The notes: generated by a model from the letters alone, not told the origin. A stretch of 64,000 bases of DNA from an uncultured Blautia sp. (GCF_934372025.1 NZ_CAKROJ010000002.1:62001-126000), one strand, 5' to 3'; numbered from the stretch's first letter, positions 16,588 to 25,577 are shown. Program-made: numbers and translations.

Positions 16588-18669
16588 TTATTTCTTTCGT
16601 CTGCACAGCCAGAAGCATCCAAATGCAGGAATCTGCACACCTTTGGCTTCGAGCTCACGGCCGGAGATCAGATCGGTATAGATACCATCATCTTCATTGA
16701 TCCATGCAACTTTGTCAAATTCACTGAAGTTATAGATACCGATGAATTTTTCTTCATCGTTTTCGCGAACAAGAGCAAGAATAGAATCATCCCAGGTATC
16801 AATGGTATGGATCGGTACATCACTGTTGAATACACTGTGTTCCATGCGGAGATGTTCCAGCTTGTCAAGGACAGGGAAGAGTTTGCCCTGTACAGTTTCC
16901 GGACGATTACGGTTTTCAGCGAGATCCCATCGGAAATTTCCTCTGTGGAGGTAACGGGAATCAGCAGCTTTGTCCGGATCATCTTTGTAGGAGTAATCGT
17001 TAAGCTGTGCGATCTCATCGCCGCTGTAGATGACCGGAATACCAGACTGTGAAAGCATGAAAGCGTGCAAAGTGATGTCATAGCGGATTGCACGGTCAAC
17101 GCCTTCCTCATTCTGCTCAAATCCAAAACGTTCGATTCCGCAGAGAGAAGCAGTGGTTCCGCAGAGTCTTGCATCCCCAAGGCGTGGGTCATCATTGTAC
17201 AGTTCACCTCTTGCGAAGGAATCCGGATATTTTCCTGTAAGGAAATCATTCAGATATTTCTTGTGAGGAACTTCCTGGATCCCGAAGTTCTCAAGATAAT
17301 CATAATCCAGGCCCCAGCCGATATCATCATGGCAGCGGAGATAGTTCTGGAAAACATAATCTCGCGGAAGTCCTGCTACAATATCAAGCTGACGGCGGAG
17401 CAGAGAAACATCTCTGGTTGCAACTGTGTGCCAGGTGCTGGCCATGGTTGTTACATTATAAAGAAGATGACATTCTGGTTTATCTACAGTTCCGAAGTAT
17501 GGAACAACCTTCTCAGGAGCCATAACGACTTCTCCGAGAAGAAGGACACCCGGGCATACAATTTCACAGATCATACGCATCATACGAACGATGGTGTGTA
17601 CCTGTGGCAGATTACGGCAGTTGGTTCCAAGCTGTTTCCAGATGTACGGTACAGCATCAAGACGAACGATATCGACACCCTGGTTTGCAAGGTACAGCAT
17701 ATTGAAGATCATTTCGTTGAGAACGATCGGGTTGCGGTAATTCAGGTCCCACTGATAAGGGTAGAATGTCGTCATGACATGTTTGTGGATATCATCCAGC
17801 CATGTGAAGTTTCCAGGTGCAGTAGTCGGAAATACCTGTGGACAGGTCTGCTCATACAGAGACGGTATATCGTAACTGTCAAAGAAGAAATAACGATCCT
17901 GATATTCTTTCTCACCGGCACGTGCACGTTTTGCCCATTCGTGATCCTCGGAAGTGTGGTTCATAACGAAGTCCAGGCAGACACTGATTCCACGTTTATG
18001 GCATTCGGAAGTCAGATGTGCAAAATCATCCATGTTTCCAAGTTCTTCCTGTACTTTGCGGAAGTCAGCAACAGCATATCCGCCATCGCTGCGTCCTTTT
18101 GGAGAATCCAGAAGAGGCATGAGATGGAGATAATTTACATTGCATTCCTGCACATAGTCCAGCTTCTTTTCCAGATTGGAGAGTGTACCTGCAAAAGCAT
18201 TGACATACATCATCATTCCGGTAAGATCATTGCGTTTGTACCATTTTGGATCTTTTGCACGACGGATATCAGACTCTTTGAGGTCATTGCTTCTCATATC
18301 ATAGAATTTCTTGAGTACAGTAAGAAGGTCATTGAGGTGCATAGTAACATAAGGATTATCCTGATATAACTCACAATAGAGCCATTTCAGTTCATCGAGA
18401 TGTCTGGAAAGACGCTCACAGTAGATCGCGTCGTCATCCCTTACTGGGATTTCGGCAGCAGCTTTTTTTGTTTCAACCTTTGGAGCATCAGTCTTTGCAG
18501 TTTCGACTTTGAGAGGTTCGATTTTTTTTGTTTCGACCTTCGGAGTTTCAGTCTTTGTTGTTTCGACGTTGATTGCCGTTGTTTTAGCGGTTTCTTTTAT
18601 AGGTGTGGTAGTTTTGGGTGATGCAGTTCTGGCTGCTTCACGTTTTTTTTGAAGGCGTTTTTTTGCCAT
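16588..18669 (-). CDS. Amylosucrase-like GH13 enzyme with repetitive basic N-terminal tail
   Basis: The 693-residue protein aligns by motif with amylosucrase (GH13_4), which polymerises the glucose of sucrose into alpha-1,4-glucan; sucrose hydrolases of the same subfamily are the alternative. After a Lys/Thr/Glu/Pro-rich tail (residues 1-75), a helical domain (about 80-150) precedes the barrel: YLHLMPLLDSPKGRSDGGYAV split across the first strands, DFVMNHTS, nucleophile Asp338 (GVDIVRLDAV), acid/base Glu380 (LLLGEVVMAP) and transition-state stabiliser Asp448 (RCHDDIGW). The sequences ATRDVSLL and SRYLHRGNFRW also match amylosucrase. There is no signal peptide, so the enzyme is intracellular. 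The tail repeats KVET(K/A)K about four times and is encoded by a 60-bp tandem repeat. AAGGAGG precedes the ATG. Sucrose uptake genes are not adjacent. Confidence 0.85.
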   Translation of the reverse strand: MAKKRLQKKREAARTASPKTTTPIKETAKTTAINVETTKTETPKVETKKIEPLKVETAKTDAPKVETKKAAAEIPVRDDDAIYCERLSRHLDELKWLYCELYQDNPYVTMHLNDLLTVLKKFYDMRSNDLKESDIRRAKDPKWYKRNDLTGMMMYVNAFAGTLSNLEKKLDYVQECNVNYLHLMPLLDSPKGRSDGGYAVADFRKVQEELGNMDDFAHLTSECHKRGISVCLDFVMNHTSEDHEWAKRARAGEKEYQDRYFFFDSYDIPSLYEQTCPQVFPTTAPGNFTWLDDIHKHVMTTFYPYQWDLNYRNPIVLNEMIFNMLYLANQGVDIVRLDAVPYIWKQLGTNCRNLPQVHTIVRMMRMICEIVCPGVLLLGEVVMAPEKVVPYFGTVDKPECHLLYNVTTMASTWHTVATRDVSLLRRQLDIVAGLPRDYVFQNYLRCHDDIGWGLDYDYLENFGIQEVPHKKYLNDFLTGKYPDSFARGELYNDDPRLGDARLCGTTASLCGIERFGFEQNEEGVDRAIRYDITLHAFMLSQSGIPVIYSGDEIAQLNDYSYKDDPDKAADSRYLHRGNFRWDLAENRNRPETVQGKLFPVLDKLEHLRMEHSVFNSDVPIHTIDTWDDSILALVRENDEEKFIGIYNFSEFDKVAWINEDDGIYTDLISGRELEAKGVQIPAFGCFWLCRRKK
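18461..18580 (-). repeat. 60-bp tandem repeat inside the amylosucrase-like gene
   Basis: Two imperfect copies with an exact 60-base period (18461-18520 and 18521-18580) share TTTTTTTTGTTTC and CAGTCTTTG on the plus strand. They encode the KVET-type repeats of the tail and are in frame, so copy number could vary between strains without breaking the gene. Confidence 0.8.
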
Positions 18670-18709
18670 GATAATTCCTCCTTAAAAACTTTTTATCTGA
18701 AAGTCAGAA

Positions 18710-19528
18710 TCATAATTTGATAAATTCCGGCTTACGGTCTTTGAATACAGTATAATATGTAAATCCGCAGTCGGCAAGAATATCAGCAGCTTTATCAAAA
18801 GCATAGGCAATCTTATCCGGACTGTGTGCATCGGCACCAATTGTGATGATCTCCCCGCCAAGCTGACGGTAACGGCGAATAATGGCACGGCATGGATTGG
18901 GTTCGCCGAGTCCGTAATGAAATCCACCGGTATTGAGTTCGATACCTCGACCTTTGTCAATGATCGTGCGGAGAATTTCATCCAGAATATCTTTATAGCG
19001 GTCATAAGAATATTCTCTGTTCTGGTTGGGTCCATATCGTACAACATAATCAATGTGGCCATAGACATCCATGTCCGAAAAAGAAGTAAGATTTTCGAGA
19101 ATAGATTCAAAATATTCCCGATAGCATTCGGATTCGCTGCGTCCCCTGAAAAATTCACCATAATAAGGATCATAGCCGTGAACAACGTGAGAAGATCCGA
19201 TCACAAAATCAAAAGGAACCGATTCCAGTAATTCTTTAAAAAAGTCTGACAGATGTGGCTGAATCCCGAGCTCAATCCCAAAACGGATCTCGAGATCAGA
19301 CTGATACTTTTCCTTAAGTGAAAAAAGTGTGTTTCTGTATCCGTCCAGATCAAGTTCAAATGTTTCGTTATCCGGAGTGGGTGGGTAATCAGGATCCAGA
19401 TGTTCTGTAAAGCAGATACCGGAAAGCCCACAGCGAATTGATTCACGAATCATATCCTCCATAGATGTGTTCGAGTCAGCAGAAAAAGAAGAATGCATAT
19501 GGCAGTCCCATAAGATTTGATTTGACAT
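18710..19528 (-). CDS. hisJ: PHP-domain phosphatase, histidinol-phosphatase (HisJ) family
   Basis: The 272-residue metal-dependent hydrolase has the PHP motifs: DCHMHSSFSAD at the N-terminus, FTEHLD, a Glu-containing GIELG, GSSHVVHG, GHIDYV, ELNTGG and GADAHSP near the end. Family members dephosphorylate histidinol phosphate in histidine synthesis. No other his gene is near, so other phosphomonoesters are possible substrates. The start at 19528 follows AAAGGGGG; an upstream in-frame ATG at 19573 lacks a ribosome-binding site and overlaps the promoter. The gene ends 40 bases upstream of the amylosucrase start on the same strand, so the pair may share transcripts. Confidence 0.82.
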   Translation of the reverse strand: MSNQILWDCHMHSSFSADSNTSMEDMIRESIRCGLSGICFTEHLDPDYPPTPDNETFELDLDGYRNTLFSLKEKYQSDLEIRFGIELGIQPHLSDFFKELLESVPFDFVIGSSHVVHGYDPYYGEFFRGRSESECYREYFESILENLTSFSDMDVYGHIDYVVRYGPNQNREYSYDRYKDILDEILRTIIDKGRGIELNTGGFHYGLGEPNPCRAIIRRYRQLGGEIITIGADAHSPDKIAYAFDKAADILADCGFTYYTVFKDRKPEFIKL

Positions 19529-19559
19529 TTTTGTATCCCCCTTTGTATGGACTGCAACT

Positions 19560-19568
19560 ATTATAACA
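19560..19568 (-). promoter_or_regulatory. Extended -10 promoter of the PHP phosphatase gene
   Basis: On the minus strand TGTTATAAT (TG-N-TATAAT) lies about 30 bases before the ATG; no clear -35 is visible. Confidence 0.55.
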
Positions 19569-19640
19569 TGCAAAAAAGGCAGATGCTATGCTTTCATTTC
19601 CATTAATATAGAAAATTCTGATGTTTTTTATAAAATTCAC

Positions 19641-19669
19641 TTGAATTTTTGTATAAGATTCGATACAAT
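19641..19669 (+). promoter_or_regulatory. Promoter of the gap-pgk-tpiA operon
   Basis: TTGAAT (19641-19646), 17 bases, TACAAT (19664-19669), followed by a leader of about 70 bases with AGGAGG before the start. Confidence 0.7.
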
Positions 19670-19746
19670 ATGCAATAGGTTGACGTTTCTTTAACAAACA
19701 ATGAAGCGCCATAAATCAACCATTCAATTCATAGGAGGAATTTATC

Positions 19747-20766
19747 ATGGCAGTAAAAGTTGCAATTAATGGATTTGGCCGTATCGGTCGTCTGGCTTTC
19801 CGTCAGATGTTTGGAGCAGAAGGATTTGAAATCGTTGCTATCAACGACCTTACATCCCCGAAAATGCTGGCTCACTTATTAAAATATGACTCAACACAGG
19901 GAAGATATGAACTGTGTGACAAAGTAGAAGCTGGTGAAGATTCCATCACAGTTGACGGAAAAGAAATCAAAATCTATGCAAAAGCTAACGCTGCAGAACT
20001 TCCTTGGGGAGAAATCGGTGTAGACGTAGTTCTTGAATGCACAGGTTTCTATACATCCAAAGACAAAGCTCAGGCTCATATCGATGCAGGTGCTAAACAC
20101 GTTGTTATTTCCGCTCCGGCTGGAAACGACCTTAAGACAATCGTTTACAATGTAAACCATGAAGGTCTTACAAACGAAGATAAAATCATCTCCGCAGCAT
20201 CCTGTACAACAAACTGCCTTGCACCAATGGCTAAGGCTCTTAACGATCTTGCACCGATCAAATCCGGTATCATGTGCACAATCCACGCTTACACAGGCGA
20301 TCAGATGACACTTGACGGACCGCAGAGAAAAGGCGATCTGAGAAGATCTCGTGCAGCTGCAGTTAACATCGTTCCGAACAGCACAGGTGCTGCAAAAGCT
20401 ATCGGTCTGGTTATCCCAGAACTGAACGGCAAACTTATCGGATCCGCTCAGCGTGTACCTACACCAACAGGCTCCACAACAATCCTTACAGCAGTAGTTG
20501 AAGGAAACGTTACAAAAGAGCAGATCAACGCAGCTATGAAAGCAGCTTCTAACGAATCCTTCGGATACAACGAAGATGAAATCGTATCCAGCGATATCGT
20601 TGGTATGAGATTCGGTTCTCTGTTCGATGCTACTCAGACAATGGTTCTGCCACTTGAAAACGGCACAACAGAAGTTCAGGTTGTTTCATGGTATGACAAT
20701 GAAAACTCCTACACAAGCCAGATGGTTCGTACAATCAAACACTTTGGCAAACTTCTTGGAGCATAA
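19747..20766 (+). CDS. gap: Glyceraldehyde-3-phosphate dehydrogenase
   Basis: The 339-residue glycolytic enzyme oxidises and phosphorylates glyceraldehyde 3-phosphate with NAD. It starts with the Rossmann motif INGFGRIGRLAFR and carries catalytic Cys153 in SAASCTTNCLAP, a following HAYTGDQ with the catalytic His, and WYDNENSY at the C-terminus. Codon choice in this gene and in pgk and tpiA is strongly biased (few rare codons), as expected for very highly expressed genes. It is first in an operon with pgk and tpiA, and a terminator-like hairpin after it should raise its level over theirs. Confidence 0.98.
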   Translation: MAVKVAINGFGRIGRLAFRQMFGAEGFEIVAINDLTSPKMLAHLLKYDSTQGRYELCDKVEAGEDSITVDGKEIKIYAKANAAELPWGEIGVDVVLECTGFYTSKDKAQAHIDAGAKHVVISAPAGNDLKTIVYNVNHEGLTNEDKIISAASCTTNCLAPMAKALNDLAPIKSGIMCTIHAYTGDQMTLDGPQRKGDLRRSRAAAVNIVPNSTGAAKAIGLVIPELNGKLIGSAQRVPTPTGSTTILTAVVEGNVTKEQINAAMKAASNESFGYNEDEIVSSDIVGMRFGSLFDATQTMVLPLENGTTEVQVVSWYDNENSYTSQMVRTIKHFGKLLGA

Positions 20767-20833
20767 TTAATCCAATAAGTCAGAGTACGGAGCAGGTTAT
20801 TGTAATCGAACAATAACGTTATAGACTCAGTCA

Positions 20834-20867
20834 GGGTCCGGTCTGATTTGGACCGGACCCATTTTTT
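20834..20867 (+). terminator. Attenuating terminator between gap and pgk
   Basis: GGGTCCGGTC pairs perfectly with GACCGGACCC (10 bp, seven G or C pairs) around TGATTTG and is followed by ATTTTTT. It lies inside the operon, 23 bases before pgk, and no promoter is obvious between it and pgk, so partial read-through is expected. Confidence 0.85.
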
Positions 20868-20889
20868 ATGAATTTGGAGGAACATTAGC

Positions 20890-22086
20890 ATGGGATTAAA
20901 TAAAAAATCCGTTGATGATATCAATGTAAAAGGCCAGAGAGTTCTGGTAAGATGCGACTTTAACGTACCGCTTCAGGACGGTAAGATCACAGATGAGAAC
21001 CGTCTGGTAGCAGCTCTTCCTACAATCAAGAAACTGATCGCAGATGGTGGAAAGATCATTCTTTGTTCCCATCTTGGCAAACCGAAGGGAGAACCAAAAC
21101 CGGAGCTTTCACTTGCACCAGTTGCAAAACGTCTCACAGAACTTCTTGGACAGGAAGTTAAATTCGTTCCGAGCCCGGTTGTTGTTGATGATACTGTAAA
21201 AGCAGCAGTAGCTGAAATGAAAGACGGAGAAGTTATCCTTCTTGAAAACACACGTTACCGTGCAGAAGAAACAAAGAACGGAGATGAGTTCAGTAAAGAA
21301 CTTGCTTCTCTTTGCGATGTATTTGTAAACGATGCATTTGGTACAGCTCACAGAGCACACTGCTCCAACGTTGGTGTTACCAAATATGTAGATACAGCAG
21401 TAGTTGGATATCTGATGGAAAAAGAAATTGCATTCCTTGGAAATGCAGTAGAAAATCCGGAGAGACCATTCGTAGCTATCCTTGGTGGAGCTAAAGTTTC
21501 CAGCAAGATTTCTGTTATCAATAACCTTCTTGACAAGGTTGATACTCTGATCATTGGTGGTGGAATGTCCTACACATTCTCCAAAGCTCTTGGCGGACAC
21601 ATTGGTAATTCCCTCTGCGAAGATGATTATCTTCAGTACGCATTAGATATGCTTAAGAAAGCAGAAGAAAAAGGCGTTAAGCTTCTTCTTCCTGTTGACA
21701 ACAGAATCGGTGATGACTTCTCTAACGACTGCAATATCCAGGTTGTAAAACGTGGATGCATTCCGGATGGCTGGGAAGGAATGGACATCGGACCAGAAAC
21801 TGAAAAGATTTTCTGTGACGCTGTAAAAGATGCTAAGACTGTTGTATGGAACGGACCAATGGGATGCTTCGAAATGCCGAACTTTGCTCATGGTACAGAA
21901 GCAGTTGCTAAAGCTCTTGCTGATACAGAAGCTACAACTATCATCGGTGGTGGTGACTCCGCAGCAGCTGTGAATATCCTTGGCTATGGCGATAAGATGA
22001 CTCACATCTCTACAGGTGGTGGAGCATCTCTGGAATTCCTTGAAGGTAAGGAACTGCCGGGTGTAGCAGCAGCTAACGATAAATAA
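20890..22086 (+). CDS. pgk: Phosphoglycerate kinase
   Basis: The 398-residue two-domain kinase transfers the acyl phosphate of 1,3-bisphosphoglycerate to ADP. The signature RVLVRCDFNVPLQDGKI is at the N-terminus, then HLGKPKG, LLENTRY, FVNDAFGTAHRAH, and the nucleotide-site motifs GGAKVSSKI and GGGDSAAA in the C-terminal lobe. The length is typical of bacterial Pgk. TTGGAGGAAC precedes the start and tpiA follows 17 bases after the stop. Confidence 0.98.
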   Translation: MGLNKKSVDDINVKGQRVLVRCDFNVPLQDGKITDENRLVAALPTIKKLIADGGKIILCSHLGKPKGEPKPELSLAPVAKRLTELLGQEVKFVPSPVVVDDTVKAAVAEMKDGEVILLENTRYRAEETKNGDEFSKELASLCDVFVNDAFGTAHRAHCSNVGVTKYVDTAVVGYLMEKEIAFLGNAVENPERPFVAILGGAKVSSKISVINNLLDKVDTLIIGGGMSYTFSKALGGHIGNSLCEDDYLQYALDMLKKAEEKGVKLLLPVDNRIGDDFSNDCNIQVVKRGCIPDGWEGMDIGPETEKIFCDAVKDAKTVVWNGPMGCFEMPNFAHGTEAVAKALADTEATTIIGGGDSAAAVNILGYGDKMTHISTGGGASLEFLEGKELPGVAAANDK

Positions 22087-22103
22087 AAAAGGAGATATTA
22101 AAA

Positions 22104-22853
22104 ATGGCAAGAAAGAAAATTATCGCTGGAAACTGGAAAATGAACATGACTCCAAGCGAAGCAGTTAAATTAGTAGAAACTCTGAAACCACTCGTTGCTA
22201 ACGAAGAAGTTGATGTAGTATTTGGTGTTCCGGCAATCGACATCGTTCCGGTTGTTGAAGCTTGCAAAGGTACAAATATCGCTGTAGCAGCAGAAAACAT
22301 GTACTTCGAAGAAAAAGGTGCATACACAGGCGAAATCGCTCCGGCTATGCTGGTTGATGCTGGTGTTAAATATGTTATCCTTGGACATTCCGAAAGAAGA
22401 GATTACTTCGGAGAAACAAACGAAGATGTTAACAAGAAAGTTCTTAAAGCTTTCGAACATGGTATCACACCAATCATGTGCTGTGGAGAATCTCTTGAGC
22501 AGAGAGAACAGGGCATCACTATGGACTGGATCCGTCAGCAGGTTAAAGTTGGTCTTCAGAATGTAACTGCAGATCAGGCTAAAACTATGGTTATCGCTTA
22601 TGAACCAATCTGGGCTATCGGAACAGGTAAAACAGCTACAAGCGAACAGGCTCAGGAAATCTGCAAAGGTATTCGTGAGTGTGTTGCTGAAATCTATGAT
22701 ACAGATACAGCAGAAGCTATCCGCATCCAGTACGGCGGATCTGTAAATGCAGGAAATGCAGCAGAACTGTTTGCAATGGGCGACATCGATGGAGGTCTTG
22801 TTGGTGGAGCTTCTCTGAAACCAGATTTCGGAAAGATCGTAAACTACAAATAA
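22104..22853 (+). CDS. tpiA: Triosephosphate isomerase
   Basis: The 249-residue TIM-barrel enzyme interconverts dihydroxyacetone phosphate and glyceraldehyde 3-phosphate. Active-site Asn and Lys are in GNWKMNMTPSE, His in GHSERR, Glu in AYEPIWAIGTG, and the phosphate-binding loop is YGGSVNAGNA and GGLVGGASL. AAAGGAGATAT precedes the ATG. It is the last gene of the operon before a terminator. Enolase and a Gpm gene do not follow directly; gpmI lies 2.8 kb downstream. Confidence 0.98.
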   Translation: MARKKIIAGNWKMNMTPSEAVKLVETLKPLVANEEVDVVFGVPAIDIVPVVEACKGTNIAVAAENMYFEEKGAYTGEIAPAMLVDAGVKYVILGHSERRDYFGETNEDVNKKVLKAFEHGITPIMCCGESLEQREQGITMDWIRQQVKVGLQNVTADQAKTMVIAYEPIWAIGTGKTATSEQAQEICKGIRECVAEIYDTDTAEAIRIQYGGSVNAGNAAELFAMGDIDGGLVGGASLKPDFGKIVNYK

Positions 22854-22872
22854 TCATCAATAAAGTGATTTC

Positions 22873-22925
22873 AGAAGCCGGATATTTCAAAACCAGCCAG
22901 GTTGAGAGATACCCGGCTTCTTTTT
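22873..22925 (+). terminator. Terminator after tpiA
   Basis: AGAAGCCGG pairs with CCGGCTTCT around a long loop and is followed by TTTT. Confidence 0.75.
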
Positions 22926-22957
22926 GTATTTTTTCTCAGACGTACAAATGTCCGTGC

Positions 22958-22986
22958 TTGACAAAATCCATTTTATACCATACTAT
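22958..22986 (+). promoter_or_regulatory. Promoter of hom
   Basis: TTGACA (22958-22963), 17 bases, TACTAT (22981-22986). The leader contains a small perfect hairpin TCTCTGC/GCAGAGA (23008-23025) immediately before the ribosome-binding site; no riboswitch or leader peptide is evident. Confidence 0.65.
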
Positions 22987-23049
22987 AAAAAAATAGTTGT
23001 ACAATACTCTCTGCTATTGCAGAGACGAGGAGAAAGGAGCCATTCCAAA

Positions 23050-24345
23050 ATGGAACAAAAAGTGATTCGTGCAGCCCTTCTGGGTTTTGGTACAGTAGGA
23101 ACAGGTGTTTATAAGGTACTGCAGAAGCAGAAAGAGGAGATGCTTCCAAAACTTGGAAGTCAGCTTGAAATTAAAAAGATACTGGTGCGTAATCTGGAAA
23201 AGGCCGCAGCCAAAGTGGAAGATCCGGCTATTCTGACAAATAACTGGGATGAGATCGTAAATGATCCGGATATTGATATCGTAATTGAGCTGATTGGTGG
23301 CATCGAACCGGCAAGAAGTTATATACTGTCTGCACTGAATGCCGGCAAACATGTGGTAACAGCAAACAAAGATCTGATCGCTGTACATGGCAAAGAGCTT
23401 CTTGATGCAGCCGAAGCACATCATGTGGATTTCCTGTTTGAAGCAGCAGTAGCCGGTGGAATTCCGATCATTCGTCCACTGAAAGAGTGTCTTGCAGGCA
23501 ATCATATGGCAGAAGTTATGGGTATCGTGAACGGTACAACCAACTTTATCCTGACTAAGATGACCCAGGATGGAATGGAATTTAAGGATGCACTGGCTCT
23601 TGCAACAGAGCTCGGTTATGCAGAGGCTGATCCGACTGCTGATATTGAAGGTCTGGATGCCGGACGTAAGGTGGCAATCCTTGCATCGGTAGCATTTAAT
23701 TCCAGAGTCGTATTTGATGATGTTTATATTGAGGGAATCACAAAGATCACAGCAAAAGACATCAAATATGCAAAGGAAATGGGATGTGACATAAAACTTC
23801 TCGGAGTTGCGAAGAATACAGAAGAAGGAATTGAGGCATACGTTTGTCCGATGCTGATTCCGAGCAGCCATCCGCTTGCTTCCGTAAATGACTCCTACAA
23901 TGCGGTATTTGTAAATGGCGATGCTGTGGAAAATGCAATGTTCTATGGACGTGGTGCAGGTGAACTGCCGACAGCAAGTGCCGTTGTTGGAGATCTGTTT
24001 GAGATAGCAAGAAATATCAAGGCAGGTTGCTGTGCGAGAATCGGATGTACTTGCTATAAAGAACTTCCAGTCAAGAAAATGGCAGATACTCATAACCGCT
24101 ATTTTATGAGACTGCTTGTAGAAGACCGTTGTGGTGTACTGGCTGAGATGACGGCAGTATTTGCAAAATATGGTGTCAGTGTTGCTCAGATCATTCAGAA
24201 GGCGGGCCGTAAAGAAGGAAGCGCAGAAGTAGTCGTTATTACAGCAAAGGTTCGTGAGGGTGATTTCCGCACTGCTATGGAAGAACTGAGCAGCAGAAGT
24301 TCTGTGCGTAAAGTAAGCAGTATGCTTCGTGTATACGGAGAGTAA
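23050..24345 (+). CDS. hom: Homoserine dehydrogenase
   Basis: The 431-residue enzyme reduces aspartate semialdehyde to homoserine, the branch point to threonine and methionine. It has an N-terminal NAD(P)-binding GFGTVGTGVYKVL, VTANKDLIAVHG, the catalytic region GIVNGTTNFILTKM and AEADPTADIEGLDAGRK split over the substrate site, then a C-terminal ACT domain (from about residue 350, RLLVEDRCGVLAEMTAVFA) that usually gives feedback control by threonine. The ATG at 23050 follows AAAGGAGCC; an upstream in-frame ATG at 22924 overlaps the tpiA terminator and the promoter and was rejected. No asd, thrB or thrC is adjacent. Confidence 0.97.
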   Translation: MEQKVIRAALLGFGTVGTGVYKVLQKQKEEMLPKLGSQLEIKKILVRNLEKAAAKVEDPAILTNNWDEIVNDPDIDIVIELIGGIEPARSYILSALNAGKHVVTANKDLIAVHGKELLDAAEAHHVDFLFEAAVAGGIPIIRPLKECLAGNHMAEVMGIVNGTTNFILTKMTQDGMEFKDALALATELGYAEADPTADIEGLDAGRKVAILASVAFNSRVVFDDVYIEGITKITAKDIKYAKEMGCDIKLLGVAKNTEEGIEAYVCPMLIPSSHPLASVNDSYNAVFVNGDAVENAMFYGRGAGELPTASAVVGDLFEIARNIKAGCCARIGCTCYKELPVKKMADTHNRYFMRLLVEDRCGVLAEMTAVFAKYGVSVAQIIQKAGRKEGSAEVVVITAKVREGDFRTAMEELSSRSSVRKVSSMLRVYGE

Positions 24346-24428
24346 GATTTTCATAGAGTATTATATGTTTTATACCTTAAGTTGTTTCTGTGAACGGAGT
24401 AAAAATATTTTCGCAAAAGGAGAGGCTT

Positions 24429-25577
24429 ATGGGAAATATAATGGATTATATCAACTGGAGAGGTGATCTTTCCCTTGAACAGTCAAAGTTCAACGAGGTC
24501 GATAACCTGATTCTTGCCTGTTTTTCTTATGTGAATCTTGACGGGATTCCAGCAGTGGCAGAGCAGAAAGGAATTGAGCTGAAAAATCTGGCAGAAGAAT
24601 TCATGAAACTTCATACGATGGAAGAACTGGAGGCGGATAAATCATTTATCCGCCTGGCTCCGTTTATGATGCTGGAAATGGCAGAGACAAACCGATTTGG
24701 AAACAGTGTGATCCGTAATTATGTCAATGAGATTGTAACAGAGGCGGAACAGCAGTTTGCGGCGGTGGAAATTGTTCTGGAAGATGGAACTTCCTATGTT
24801 TCTTTCCGTGGAACGGATGATACGATTATTGGATGGAAAGAGGATTTCAATTTAAGTACAGGTGTTGTGCCGGCACAGGAGCGTGCTGTAGAATATGTAC
24901 GGCGGGTTTCAGAGAATACCACCGGAATGCTGCGTGTTGGCGGGCACTCAAAAGGTGGAAATCTTGCAATTTATGGAGCAGTCATGTGCAAAGAGGCGCA
25001 TGAAAAGATCCTGGAAGTCTATTCCAATGATGGACCGGGTTTTTCAAAAGAATTTCAGGAACTGCCGGAAACAGAAGAGATGATGGATAAGATCATCCGG
25101 ATCATTCCGGAGTATTCGATTATCGGTACTCTTCTGGAACATGAAAAAGCCCCGGTCATTGTTGCAAGTTCCAGTAAAGGACTGCTTCAGCATGATGGAT
25201 TTTCCTGGGAAGTACAGGGTCCGGCACTGGTACGCAGAGACAGTCTCAGCAGAACGGCTCTTCGTTTTATAGAAATTTTGCATAAATGGATTGACGGTAT
25301 GGAGATGGAGCAGAAAAAGGTTCTGATTGAGGATCTGTTTGCCACACTGCAGGCATCCGGCTACGAAAACTTAAGTGAAGTACAGTCCGGTGGACTGAAA
25401 AGTCTGGCAGCGATGGTGAAACGGGTGGAGAAGTTTGCTCCGGAATCCCGTGGTATGATGCAGGAACTTCTTGTTGCGATCTGTGGTGGATGGCTAGAAC
25501 AGCTTCAGATGGATACGAAGGATAAATTATCAGTTCTTCCCTTAAGCTTTTCCGATAAAATCCTTGAAAAATTCTAG
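24429..25577 (+). CDS. DUF2974 (Mbeg1-like) alpha/beta-hydrolase
   Basis: The 382-residue protein has the lipase-type nucleophile elbow GGHSKGGNLAI with Ser174, preceded by SFRGTDDTIIGWKEDFN (an oxyanion-side strand found in class 3 lipases and DUF2974) and followed by SNDGPGF. It opens with MDYINWRGDLSLEQSKFNEVD split across the start, typical of this family, which is frequent in Lachnospiraceae and streptococci. No signal peptide or membrane segment is seen, so a cytoplasmic role is likely. The substrate is unknown. The ATG at 24429 follows AAAAGGAGA. It lies between hom and gpmI, all in the same direction. Confidence 0.75.
   Translation: MGNIMDYINWRGDLSLEQSKFNEVDNLILACFSYVNLDGIPAVAEQKGIELKNLAEEFMKLHTMEELEADKSFIRLAPFMMLEMAETNRFGNSVIRNYVNEIVTEAEQQFAAVEIVLEDGTSYVSFRGTDDTIIGWKEDFNLSTGVVPAQERAVEYVRRVSENTTGMLRVGGHSKGGNLAIYGAVMCKEAHEKILEVYSNDGPGFSKEFQELPETEEMMDKIIRIIPEYSIIGTLLEHEKAPVIVASSSKGLLQHDGFSWEVQGPALVRRDSLSRTALRFIEILHKWIDGMEMEQKKVLIEDLFATLQASGYENLSEVQSGGLKSLAAMVKRVEKFAPESRGMMQELLVAICGGWLEQLQMDTKDKLSVLPLSFSDKILEKF

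Noticed and set aside
17065..18369. Long open frame (434 codons) on the plus strand
   Set aside because: It is antisense to the amylosucrase-like gene and has no start signal or domain.
22964..23049. Riboswitch or T-box before hom
   Set aside because: The leader is about 60 bases with one small hairpin; it is too short for either.
23014..24354. Long open frame (446 codons) on the minus strand
   Set aside because: It lies wholly antisense to hom, has a Cys/Phe/His-rich composition typical of a reverse-frame shadow, no ribosome-binding site and no recognisable domain.
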